Shown here piece after piece: positions 1 through 9,700 of a stretch of 64,000 bases of DNA (within the stretch, counting starts at the first letter, position 1; each line of letters opens with the position of its first letter). The DNA is from Pseudomonas monteilii. GTDB taxonomy: Bacteria; Pseudomonadota; Gammaproteobacteria; Pseudomonadales; Pseudomonadaceae. The translations under genes and the position numbers were made by a program. The notes under the pieces are model-generated. The model saw only the letters and a program-made list of their open reading frames with translations. It had not been told where the DNA came from and made no database searches. Location of the stretch: contig CP013997.1 of assembly GCA_001534745.1 (NCBI GenBank), forward strand, positions 1,612,001 through 1,676,000, read 5' to 3'.

Positions 1-2
1 GC

Positions 3-47
3 CGGTTCACCGTGACCGGGACCTTCCAGCGGGCCTACCACCCTTGA
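3..47 (+). CDS. 3' end of a phage tail gene (possibly gpM-like minor tail protein)
   Basis: Frame 3 is open from the left edge to a TGA at 45-47 and reads RFTVTGTFQRAYHP. It stops 9 bases before the next start and lies directly upstream of gene L. In lambda-type tails the gene before L is M. Only 14 residues are visible, so the assignment rests on position and on the expectation of a tail gene here, not on a domain. Confidence 0.4.
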   Translation, partial: RFTVTGTFQRAYHP

Positions 48-56
48 GGAGCGCCC

Positions 57-806
57 ATGTCGCTGATCAAACAGATCCAGGCCCTGGAGCCTGGTAGCGA
101 GGTGCTGTTGTTCGAGCTCGACGGCTCGGCGTTCGGCGCCGGCGTGCTGCGCTTTCATGGGCACGCCATCCCCCATACGCCCGAGCAGCTGGCGGCGGCT
201 GGCGATGCCGCCGACCAGCTGCCGGCGCGACCGATCTGGTGGCAAGGCCAGCTGTACAGCGCCTGGCCCATGGAGCTCACCGGCATCGAAGCCAACTCGG
301 ACGGCACGGCCGTGCGGCCCACCCTCACGGTCGGCAACGTGGAGGGGCGCATCACGGCGCTGTGCCTGGCCTTCGACAACCTGCTGGAGTTCAAGCTGAC
401 CTTGCGCCACACCCTGGCGCGTTACCTGGATGCGGCCAACTACCCCGAGGGCAACCCCGAGGCCGACCCCAGCGAGGAGGCCCTCGATGTCTGGTACATC
501 GACCAGAAAGTCAGCGAGAACGGCACCACGGTCGCCTGGGAGCTGGCCAGCCCCGGCGATGTCGGCGGCGAGACCATCGGCCGGCAGATGACCCAGCTGT
601 GCCATTGGGCGATGACCGCCGGCTATCGCGGCCCGGATTGCGGCTACACCGGTCCGGCCTACGACCTGGAAGGCGAGCCCACCGACGATCCGGCCCGGGA
701 CCAGTGCAACGGCTGCCTGGATTCCGGCTGCGTGGTGCGTTTCGGGCCAGGTAATCCCTTGTCGTTCGGCGGGTTTCCTGCCGTTTCGCTGATCGCCAGG
801 AGTTGA
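57..806 (+). CDS. Phage minor tail protein L (lambda gpL-like)
   Basis: This 249-residue protein resembles lambda gpL, a tail-tip protein made in the cytoplasm and built into the base of the tail. Lambda-type L proteins bind an iron-sulphur cluster through cysteines near the C terminus. Here Cys195, Cys217, Cys220 and Cys225 lie in that part (CGY... then CNGCLDSGC), which fits. The length is close to the family norm. A GAGGA sequence at 46-50 is spaced correctly for the ATG at 57. The gene follows the tail gene that ends at 47 and is followed after two bases by K, so the tail genes are probably co-transcribed. The M-L-K-I-J order supports the identification. Confidence 0.85.
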   Translation: MSLIKQIQALEPGSEVLLFELDGSAFGAGVLRFHGHAIPHTPEQLAAAGDAADQLPARPIWWQGQLYSAWPMELTGIEANSDGTAVRPTLTVGNVEGRITALCLAFDNLLEFKLTLRHTLARYLDAANYPEGNPEADPSEEALDVWYIDQKVSENGTTVAWELASPGDVGGETIGRQMTQLCHWAMTAGYRGPDCGYTGPAYDLEGEPTDDPARDQCNGCLDSGCVVRFGPGNPLSFGGFPAVSLIARS

Positions 807-808
807 CC

Positions 809-1597
809 ATGCGCAAACACATACTGGCTGCCGTGCAGGCGCATGCTGCCGAGAGCTACCCCCGCGAAGCCTGCGGGCTGTTGCTGGCGATCGGTCGCCG
901 TCAGGTCTATGTGCCCTGCGAAAACACCGCCCGCGAGCCGGCCGAGGAGTTTCGCATCACGCCCGAAGCCTATGCCGACGCCGAAGCGCAGGGCGAGGTG
1001 ATCGGCATCGTCCACTCGCACCCCGATGCCACCAGCCGACCGTCGCCCCGCGACCTGGCCATGTGCGAAGCCACCGGGGTGCCCTGGCACATCCTGTCCT
1101 GGCCGGAGAACGACCTGCGCACACTGGTTCCTACCGGGCACACGCCGCTGCTCGGACGACCCTTCGTGCATGGCGCCTGGGATTGCTGGCAGGTGTGCGC
1201 CGACTGGTATGCACGCGAGTGGGGCCTGGCGTTCCCTGCCTATGGCCGTGAGGACGGCTGGTGGGAGCGCGCCGAGGGGCCCAGCCTGTACGAAGAAGCC
1301 TACGCCGCGGCAGGTTTCGAACCGGTCAGCCAGCTCCAGCGCGGCGACCTGGTGGTGATGGCCGTGGGGCGTACCGCGCACCCCAACCATGCCGGCATCT
1401 ACCTGGGCGACACCCCGCAACTGCCGGGCGAGCCCACCGACGTGCATGGGCCAGGGCCTTTCCTGCTGCACCACCTGTATGGCCGGCCCTCGGAGATCAT
1501 CGTGTTCGGTGGGCCCTGGCGGGACCGTACCCGGTTGATCCTGCGTCACCGCGATGCGCCCAAGGCCATACGACCACTCGACCCCGCCACCCCCTGA
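809..1597 (+). CDS. Tail tip assembly protein K: JAMM/MPN plus NlpC/P60 peptidase
   Basis: This 262-residue protein has two domains. Residues about 1-100 carry the JAMM metalloprotease motif (HSHPDATSRPSPRD). Residues about 110-240 are an NlpC/P60 (C40) cysteine peptidase, with Cys126 in GAWDCWQVC and a histidine in HPNHAGIYLG. Lambda gpK has the same pair of domains and helps mature or place the tail tip; the NlpC part may also cut peptidoglycan during entry. An in-frame TTG at 803 is possible. The ATG at 809 is preferred because AGGAG lies at 798-802 and the stop of L is at 804-806. Confidence 0.85.
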   Translation: MRKHILAAVQAHAAESYPREACGLLLAIGRRQVYVPCENTAREPAEEFRITPEAYADAEAQGEVIGIVHSHPDATSRPSPRDLAMCEATGVPWHILSWPENDLRTLVPTGHTPLLGRPFVHGAWDCWQVCADWYAREWGLAFPAYGREDGWWERAEGPSLYEEAYAAAGFEPVSQLQRGDLVVMAVGRTAHPNHAGIYLGDTPQLPGEPTDVHGPGPFLLHHLYGRPSEIIVFGGPWRDRTRLILRHRDAPKAIRPLDPATP

Positions 1598-1612
1598 ACC
1601 GAGGAGGTTCGC

Positions 1613-1879
1613 ATGAAACGAAATATGGAGCTGATCCGCGCGCTGCTCACCACAGTCGAAGCGCTGCCCGACCTGGACGCCACGCTGCGCCCGGATCAGC
1701 TGGAAGGCTACGCGCCTGAGGCAGTGACGTACCACATGCTCCTGCTGCAACAAGCCGGTTACCTCGAGGTGACGGTGACCGAGTACGTCGGGGAAGGCCT
1801 GGACTGCATCGCTCGTCGATTGACCTGGGACGGGCAGGCGTACCTGGCCACGTTGCGTGAGCCTGATGAGCAGGCTTAG
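1613..1879 (+). CDS. DUF2513-family winged-helix-like protein inside the tail operon
   Basis: The 88-residue product has the pattern of DUF2513 proteins: an N-terminal MKRNMELIRALL helix, a central YAPEAVTYHMLLLQQAGYLEV helix-turn segment broken by a glycine, and a C-terminal RLTWDGQAYL strand-turn. This is a small winged-helix fold of unknown role. A very strong ribosome-binding site (GAGGAGG, 1601-1607) precedes the ATG. The gene lies between K and I, where lambda has no gene, so it may be a cargo gene (moron) carried in the tail operon. Base composition does not differ visibly from its neighbours. DNA binding is a guess from the fold. Confidence 0.7.
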   Translation: MKRNMELIRALLTTVEALPDLDATLRPDQLEGYAPEAVTYHMLLLQQAGYLEVTVTEYVGEGLDCIARRLTWDGQAYLATLREPDEQA

Positions 1880-1959
1880 CGCGAAGGCGCACGTCCTCGA
1901 CCAGACGGTGATTCGCGTGGCCACCGTGCGGGCGTTTCTCACTCAATCGGAGGCTTGCC

Positions 1960-2568
1960 ATGTCAACCCTGCTTGCCGGTGACCCGATGACGGTCATCAA
2001 ACTGTCCGGACCATTGGCGCGACGTTTTGGGCGGATTCATCGTCGGTGCCTGGACGTCAGAAGCTTCAAGGACGCCTGCCGCGCACTGGGCGCGACGCTG
2101 CCCGGTTTCGACGAGGAAATCCGCCGCCTAGACCGCCTCGGCATGCGCTTCGCGATCTTCCGCAATGGCCGCAACATCGGCCAGGACGAATTCGAGCGAG
2201 GCGGCGCCCGCGAGGTCCGCATCGTCCCGATCGCCGAAGGCAGCAAGCGCAGCGGTTCCTTCCAGACCGTCCTTGGCGCCGTGCTGATCGCGGTTGGCTT
2301 TGTCTTGAGCTTTACCCCGCTGGCCGCCGCTTCGCCCTTTTTCTACAAGGTCGGCGCCAGCTTCATGATCAGCGGCGCCTTGCAGATGTTGAGCCCGCAA
2401 GCCAAGGGATTGATGCAGAGCGGCGCGCCAGAAAACCTGCCGTCCTATGCCTTCGGTGGCGCCAGGAACACCACGGCCAGTGGTAACCCCGTGCCCCTGT
2501 GCATCGGCCGCCGCCGATGGGGCGGGGCGGTTATCTCGGCGTCCATCGAGGCACAGGACACCCATTGA
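1960..2568 (+). CDS. Tail assembly protein I (lambda gpI-like), first copy
   Basis: The 202-residue protein belongs to the lambda tail assembly I family. It has the N-terminal ubiquitin-like part (IKLSGPLARRFGRIHRR... FDEEIRRLDRLGMRFAIF), a hydrophobic glycine/alanine segment around residues 100-145, and the C-terminal motif RNTTASGNPVPLCIGRRRWGG. gpI is needed to assemble the tail tip but is not found in the finished tail. The start at 1960 has GGAGG at 1949-1953; an inner ATG at 1987 is a weaker alternative. A second, closely related copy follows directly. Confidence 0.85.
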   Translation: MSTLLAGDPMTVIKLSGPLARRFGRIHRRCLDVRSFKDACRALGATLPGFDEEIRRLDRLGMRFAIFRNGRNIGQDEFERGGAREVRIVPIAEGSKRSGSFQTVLGAVLIAVGFVLSFTPLAAASPFFYKVGASFMISGALQMLSPQAKGLMQSGAPENLPSYAFGGARNTTASGNPVPLCIGRRRWGGAVISASIEAQDTH

Positions 2569-2621
2569 CCAACCTGCAGGCGAACCGCCCTGGCGAAGCT
2601 GGAGCCTGCTCAGGAGGCGCG

Positions 2622-3248
2622 ATGAGCGCAATCGTTTATACACCGATGACCGACATCCGGTTGTCCGGGTCATTGGCCCGTAGGTTCGGCCGGGTTCACC
2701 GCCGTCAGCTCGACAGCGGCGACACCTGGGAAGTCTTCAAGGCCTTGAAAGCTACGCTGAGCGGCTTCGAAGACGAAATCAGGCGACTGGATCGCCTGGG
2801 CATGCGTTTCGCCATCTTCCGTAACCGCAAGAACGTGACACCTGAGGTCTTTGATCGAGGCGGCACACGCGAGTTGCGCATCGTGCCCGTGGTGGGGGGC
2901 AGCAAGCGTGCAGGGGGCATGCAGATCGTCGTGGGTCTGGTGATCCTGGCGGCGGTTGCCTTTCTGGGGCCCGCAGGAGGCATAGCGGGGGCACTTTCGG
3001 CGGGCGGTGCTTGGGGAACCGCTGCAACGATCGGCATCAGCATGGCCGTGGGCGGCGCGCTGCAATTGATCAGCCCGCAGCCGCAAGGTTTGTCCACGAG
3101 CGCTGCGCCGGAAAACAGGCCGTCCTACGCCTTCGGCAGTGCCAGGAACACCACGGCCAGTGGCAACCCGGTAGCGCTGTGCATTGGCCAGCGTCGCTGG
3201 GGTGGCGCGGTCATCTCGGCGTCGATCGAGGCGCAGGACAAGGCCTAG
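2622..3248 (+). CDS. Tail assembly protein I, second tandem copy
   Basis: This 208-residue paralogue of the preceding gene shares the DEIRRLDRLGMRFAIFRN core and a nearly identical C terminus (SARNTTASGNPVALCIG, then RRWGGAVISASIEAQD). The middle hydrophobic region is longer and more divergent. The frame is open further upstream to 2499, but the ATG at 2622 has a perfect AGGAGG at 2612-2617 and lies beyond the stop of copy 1. Two adjacent I genes are not part of the lambda plan and indicate a tandem duplication that later diverged. Both copies look intact. Confidence 0.8.
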   Translation: MSAIVYTPMTDIRLSGSLARRFGRVHRRQLDSGDTWEVFKALKATLSGFEDEIRRLDRLGMRFAIFRNRKNVTPEVFDRGGTRELRIVPVVGGSKRAGGMQIVVGLVILAAVAFLGPAGGIAGALSAGGAWGTAATIGISMAVGGALQLISPQPQGLSTSAAPENRPSYAFGSARNTTASGNPVALCIGQRRWGGAVISASIEAQDKA

Positions 3249-3312
3249 TGGCGCCGGGCAGGCCCGCTCACCCATGATCACGTCCCTATGAGGCCGGCTG
3301 CCAAGGACCTGT

Positions 3313-3366
3313 GGGCTTGCCCGCGATGCAGGCAGTGACGGAACGGACGCTATCGCGGGCAAGCCC
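3313..3366. repeat. REP-type inverted pair within the tail operon
   Basis: Two 15-base arms, GGGCTTGCCCGCGAT at 3313-3327 and its exact reverse complement at 3352-3366, form an inverted pair. The core GCGGGCAAGCCCGC is the typical P. putida-group REP palindrome. A related pair is found at 14142-14199. Such repeats normally lie between chromosomal genes, so this position inside a phage tail gene cluster is unusual. Confidence 0.75.
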
Positions 3367-3371
3367 GCTCC

Positions 3372-3477
3372 CACAAGCTGCTTGCGCAGCCATGCCTACA
3401 CCGACGGCTGCAGAGGTCTGGGTGGGAGCTGGCTTGCCAGCGATAGGGCCCTGTCGGGCACCGCCTGCGTTGCGGGG
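3372..3477. repeat. Dispersed intergenic repeat unit, copy 1 of 3
   Basis: This unit of about 105 bases begins CACAAGCTGCTTGCGCAGCC, passes through GGTGGGAGCTGGCTTGCCAG and ends near CCGCCTGCGTTGCGG. Two more copies occur at 30725-30836 and 31114-31225 with only scattered differences. The unit combines a short hairpin with one REP arm. It directly follows the REP pair at 3313-3366. Confidence 0.8.
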
Positions 3478-3492
3478 AAGGCCACATATCAG

Positions 3493-3540
3493 CCATGCGG
3501 TCGGGCATGTACCCAGTAGAAAAAGACAGTTGCTCTCACA
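3493..3540. repeat. 48-base repeat shared with 31334-31382
   Basis: The stretch runs from CCATGCGGTCGGGCATGTA to GACAGTTGCTCTCACA. It matches 31334-31382 with four substitutions and one extra A. In both places it lies downstream of the dispersed repeat unit, so the two loci share a composite repeat. It does not look like a known REP palindrome; its nature is unknown. Confidence 0.7.
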
Positions 3541-3771
3541 TGGAAGTGCATCGGTCTGTCAGCCCCGTAATGCAGCCCAATCCATGCGATCCCTACCGGT
3601 GCACCGGACCGGCCGTGATTCGGCCCCAGGGCGTGTGAAGCCAGGCATCCCTCTTCGAACGACCTCCCCATGCAGATCACTGCGCCGTGTGGCTTAAGGC
3701 CGCCGCCTGCTGCACGCGCACGCCTGCACCACCTCATTCCACATTGGCACTCACTCTTCCAGAGGCCCGCA

Positions 3772-6700
3772 ATGACCATGACATCCCACATGCCCCTCAC
3801 GGGTGCAAAAGGTGGCGCCAGCAAACCCAAGACCCCGGTCGAAGCACCCGACAGCCTGCAGTCCACCAACATCGCCAAGCTGCTGCTGGCAGTGGGCGAG
3901 GGCGAATTCGACGGCATCCCGACCGACCAGGACATCTACCTCGACAACACCCCGATCCGAGACGCCAATGGCGCGCTCAACTTTCCGGGCGTGAAGTGGG
4001 AGTGGCGCCCTGGTACACCGGAGCAGGACTACATCCAAGGCATTCCGGCCGTGGAAAACGAAACCTCCGTCGGGGTCGAGCTGCGCAGCGACACCCCCTT
4101 CACGCGTGCCTTGACCGATCTTCAGCTGTCGGCGGTGCGCGTCCGCATGGCCTGGCCGCGCCTGCTCAGCCAGGACAGCAACGGCAATACCAATGGCTAC
4201 CGCATCGAGTACGCCATCGACATCGCTACCGACGGTGGCACCTATGTCGAGGCGCACCGTGGCGCGGTCGACGGCAAGACCAACAACGGCTACCAGCGCT
4301 CGGTCCGGGTCAACCTGCCAACTGCTAACAGCGGTTGGACGATGCGCGTACGCCGGCTGACGCCCAACGCCGACAAAGGCGCGATCGCCGACACCATGAC
4401 GATCGCCGGCTACACGGAGATCATCGACCAGAAGCTGCGCTACCCCAACACCGCACTACTCTACATCGAGTTCGATGCGCAACAGTTCCAGAACATTCCG
4501 GCCGTCACCGTCGACTGCAAGGGGCGACGCTGGCCGGTGCCCAGCAATTACGACCCCGTGACCCGCCGTTATGACGGCGTCTGGGACGGCAGCTTCAAGC
4601 ACGCCTGGACCAACAACCCGGCCTTCGTCACCTACGGCCTGTGCGTCGAGGACCGCTTCGGCCTTGGCAAGCGCATCAAGCCGTGGATGGTCGACAAGTG
4701 GGAGATGTACCGGATCGCCCAGTTCTGCGACCAGGCGGTGCCAGATGGCAAGGGCGGGGAAGAACCGCGCTTTCTGTGCGACATGAACCTGCAAGGCCGC
4801 GCCGAGGCCTGGACGCTGTTGCGCGACCTGTCGGCCATCTACCGTGGCATGGTGTACTGGGCCCATGGCGCGCTGTTCATGCAGGCGGACATGCCACGGG
4901 CCCAGGACATCGACTACGTGTTCACCCGCGCCAACGTCATCGACGGCGATTTCGTCTACGGCGGTGCCGAGCGCAACACCCACTACAGCCGGGCACTGGT
5001 CAGCTACGACAACCCCGCCAACAATTACGACACCGATGTGATCCCGGTGACCGACCTGGCGCTGCAGCGTCGCTATCGCGACCGGCCGGTCGAGATTTCC
5101 GCCATCGGCTGTACCCGTGCCTCGGAGGCGCAACGTCGCGGCAAGTGGGCCCTGCTGAGTAACGACCAGGACCGCACCGTCACCTTCAAGACCGGCCTGG
5201 AAGGGCGCATCCCGTTGCCCGGCTTCGTCATCCCGGTGGCGGACGAACTGGTCGCCGGCCGGCCCAACGGCGGGCGTATCGCCGCCGCCGAAGGGCGCGT
5301 GGTGACCCTGGACCGCGACACGCCAATCAAAGCCGGTGATCGTCTGGTGGTCAACCTGCCCAACGGCACCGCCCAGGCACGCACCGTGGCCGCGGTCACC
5401 GGCCGTGCGGTGACCGTCACCACCGCCTATGCCGTGCAGCCCGAGCCACAGCTGCAGTGGGCGATCGACTATGACGACCTGGCCATCCAGCTGTTCCGGG
5501 TGCTCAAGACTACCCGCACCGAGGACGGCCACTACGCCATCACCGCCCTCGAGTTCAACCCGAGCAAGTTCGCCGCCATCGACAACGGCGCCAAGCTCGA
5601 CGAGCGCCCGATCAGCGTGCTGCCCAGCGGCACCGTGCAACCCCCGGCGCAGCTCACGCTGTCGTCCAGCTACCGGATCGACCAGGGCATCGCGGTCAGC
5701 ACCCTGACCCTCGAGTGGTCGGCCGTGGAAGGCGCGGCCGGCTACGACGTGGAATGGCGCAGGGACAACGGCAACTGGATCCGCCTGCCGCGCACCGGCA
5801 TGACCTCGGTCGACGTGCCAGGCATCTACGCAGGCGCCTACCTGGCACGCGTGCGTGCGATCAGCGCGTTCGAGCTGGCCTCGTCCTGGACGCATTCGGC
5901 GCTGACCTCGCTCAAGGGCAAGGAAGGCGCGCCACCTGCCCTCACGCGCCTGACGACGGAGAGCCTGATCTTCGGGATTGGGTTGACGTGGGGCTTCCCG
6001 GCAGGGGCAGGGGACACCCAGCGCACCGAGCTGTGGTACAGCGAGGGGACGGACCTGGACAAGGCTACCAAGCTGGCTGACCTGGCGTATCCGCAGGATC
6101 GGCACACCTTGCAGGGCCTTCGCGCCGGGCAGCGGTTCTACTTCTGGGCGCGGTTGGTCGACAAGTCGGGGAATGTGGGGGTGTGGTTCCCGAGCGGCAC
6201 CACGTTGGTGACCGGCGTGTCGAGTGCGGATGCTGGGCCGATCCTCGAGCAGATCCAGGGCCAGGTGACCGAGAGCGCCATAGGCCAGAAGCTCAACGAG
6301 CGGATCGACCTGGTCGACGGTACCGGCCCCGGGTCGGTGACCGAGCGCGTCACCACCGCCTCGAACGCCATCAAGGCCGACGTCAACAAGCAGCTCATCC
6401 AGGTCAACAGCACGATCGACGGCGTGCGTTCGAACTTGCAAGGCCAGATCACGGCCGTGGACGGTCGAGTGACCACCGCACGCGACGACCTGCAGAAGCA
6501 GATCAGCGAAGTCTCCTCGATTGCCGGGGCGCTGCCCTACAACAAGACCAAGACCTACGCCCTGGACCAGGCGGTGCTCGGCGCCAACGGCAAGCTGTAC
6601 CAGGCCAAGAAGGCGGTACCGGTCAACATGGCGCCGCCGAACACCGACTACTGGGAAGACGTGGGCCAGTCCGTGCGCACCGCCAACGGTACAGCCAGTG

Positions 6701-9700
6701 CCGTCAGCAAGTTGCAGATGGATGTCACGACCCTGGGCGACACGGTCACGGCCACGTCGAGCAAGGTCGATGGTTTCCAGGCCAGCATCAACACCGCCAA
6801 CAGCAACGCCAGCGCTGCCCAGGGCGCCGCGCAGGCTGCGAACGACCTGGCAGGCGGCAAGGGCAAGGTCATCGTCCAGAACGCAGCGCCGGCGGGTGCG
6901 GATCGCCTCCCGCAAAACTTGTGGATCGACACGACCAGCGGGGCCAACGCGCCCAAGCGCTGGAATGGCTCTGCCTGGGTTTCGGTCAGCGACAAGGTGG
7001 CCACCGATGCGGCCGCAGCAGCCCAAAGCGCCCTGAACCAAGTGGGCAGCAAGGCCGACGCCAGCGCGGTCAACTCGCTGAAGCTGACGGTCGAGCAGCA
7101 GGGCCGTGATCTGACGTCCCAGGGCAGCACCCTGAACGGCCTGCAGACCGCGATCGACGGCAAGGCCAGCTCGCAAGCCCTGACCCAGCTGACGAGTCGG
7201 GTCAAGCTGACCGAGGACAAGAACGGCCTGCAGGACGACACCCTGAAGTCGCAGAGCGAGTCGCTGACCACGCTCAAGGACACCGTCAGCAAGAAGGCTG
7301 AGGCCTCGACCGTCACCCAGCTGGCCAACGACGTGAAGACGCAGGGCAACACCTTGTCGGCGCAGGGTTCGTCCCTGACCAGGATCGAGGCAGGACTGCC
7401 GCTTCTCGGCGGCGAGAACCTGCTGGCCAACAGTTCGTTCGAGGAGGAGGCCAGCGGCGGCAGGCCAAAGCACTGGAACATTACCGGCAGCGCAGCGCGT
7501 GCACTGGTGCCGTCGGCGCTCACAAGCAGCACCATTGCTGCGCGCATCTCTGGTACGCCAGCGGCCGGCGCTTACATCGAGATCGTCTCGAGTTCGGTCG
7601 ATGGCAGACCTAACGTCAAGGTCACTGGAGGGTCGACTTACACGCTGACCGTCTACGCGCGGGGCAGCGGCCGGATGCGCATGTACCTCCAGTTCCTGGA
7701 CGCCTCGACCGGCGTCTTGAGCGCGCCATCGACGGAAGAGGGCTTCGTGCTCTCCGATACCTTCGTCCGCTACGCGCTGACCGGGACTGCGCCGGCAGCC
7801 GCAACGCAGGTCAACGTCTACGCCTGCCGAGTGTTCAACACCGGCGCTGCCGGGACGACTGTCTGGGCCGAGGTCGACAACGCCCAGCTGCAGGAGGGCA
7901 CCATCGCCACGGCCTACCAGCCATCTGTCGTCGCAGCTGGCGACACGGCGGCACAAGCGACCACAGCGCTGGCCGCGCGCGTGGAGAAGACCGAACAGGG
8001 GCTGACCTCTGCCAGCCAGCAGACCACGCAACTCAGCAACAGCCTCAGCACCACCAATGGCAATGTGGATAAAGCGCAGAAGGCCGCCCAAGACGCCTAC
8101 AGCCTGGCGGATGCCAAGGGCAAGGTGATCGTGCAGAACTCCGTGCCCTCAGCGATCAACCAGCAGATCCAGAACCTGTGGATCGACACGACAGGAGGTG
8201 GAAACACGCCGAAGCGTTGGAATGGCTCGGCCTGGGCAGCCGTAACCGACAAGGTTGCCACCGACGCGGCGGCAGCCGCGCAGAAGGCCCTGAACCAGTT
8301 GGGCGACAAGGCTGACGCCAGTGCGCTGTCCAGTCTGGGCAGCACGGTTGAGCAGCAAGGCCGCGACCTGACCGCTGCTGGCCGGTCCGTCACTGAACTG
8401 ACTGCATCCATCGGCAATGTCGGCAGCGAGAACCTGCTGTACAACCCATCGCTCGAGGCGCCTCATCCTAGTCGTGCGGGTCTGGCAGCTGGATGGGACC
8501 TGGGCAATGCTTTGGCAAACCTCGCGTACTCCCTGGTGGCTTCCACACTGGACCCAGCAGGCAACGCAATCCGCCTGGACCTCACCATCAACGGCGGGTC
8601 GAGCTACGTGGACCTGGCGCCCGACCGAGCCTACTGGCCGGCGGTACCGGGCGGGCAGGCCATGGCCATGTCCGGGTACTTCCGCGCCACAGCTGGCATG
8701 ATCGCGCAGCTGTACGTGCAATGGTTCGATGCCGCTGGTGCGAACATCAGGACAGATGGGGCAGCGTCCACCGCGGCGAATGGGAACTGGCAACGTATCA
8801 CTCTCGCAACCGCTGCATCGCCGATGGGCGCAGTCAAGGCACGCACCATCTGCCGTATCAGGGGGCCATTCAATGGCGATACGGTGTCCGGATTCTGCGA
8901 GTGGGACCGCATGCAGTTCGAAGTGGGCGACCGGGTATCAGGCTGGCGCGATAACGGGCAGGTGAATGCAGCACAGGCGGCCGCCAATGCCTCGGCGACC
9001 ACTGCGCTGACTTCGCGGGTCACCAAGACCGAGGAGTCGCTAACCAGTCAGAGCGTGGATATCACGCAGCTCAAGAACACCCTGAGCTCTGGCAATTTCG
9101 TTGCCGGTAGAGCATGGGAGATGCTCAACGACAATCTGGGATGGTACGCCACGGCAGCTGACGCCACGCTGACGCCGGGACCGCTCTTTTCAACGATGCG
9201 GGGCGGCAATAGCAACCTTCAGGTGAACATCAATCCTGCGAAGTTCTCCGGCGCAGAGAACCCCATCGTCAGGTTCCGCATGCGGCGTAGAAACACGACG
9301 CGTGTGGGTTGCCGCTTGTATTGGGCGAACGAGGATGGGGGGTTGGCCGAGACGCGCATGATGCCCTTTGACGTCGACGTGAGCAAAAGCGATTGGCAGG
9401 AGATCGAGATCGACCTGTCAGGCAATTCAGCCTGGGTGGGCAAGACCGGCATTTACGCGCTGCGCCTGGACATGACGACCACCAGCGACACTAAGGCTGA
9501 AGTCGACATTGCCTATGTCGCCGCTGGTCGCAAGTCTGTGGCGGCATCCTCCCAGGTTGTCGCGTTGCTCGGCTCTGTTGTTTCGCAGCAGGGTAGGGAT
9601 ATCGAAAGCACGGGCAGGCAGACCGTGGAGCTGCAAAACAGCCTGACCACTACCGACGGCAACGTGACGAAGGCACAGACGGCTGCTGATGCCGCCAGCA

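Larger units (their letters stand above)
3249..3771. other. Non-coding gap between tail genes I' and J
   Basis: This gap of 523 bases is the only long break in the tail cluster. It contains the REP pair, the 105-base repeat unit and the 48-base repeat listed separately. The rest (about 3541-3760) shows no convincing gene; short open frames there lack ribosome-binding sites. Lambda-type phages usually have no gap between I and J, so this is probably inserted material. Confidence 0.6.

Noticed and set aside
4456..8091. 1211-residue open frame on the minus strand opposite J
   Set aside because: It mirrors the codon pattern of J; it has no ribosome-binding site and no recognisable domain. High GC makes long antisense frames common.
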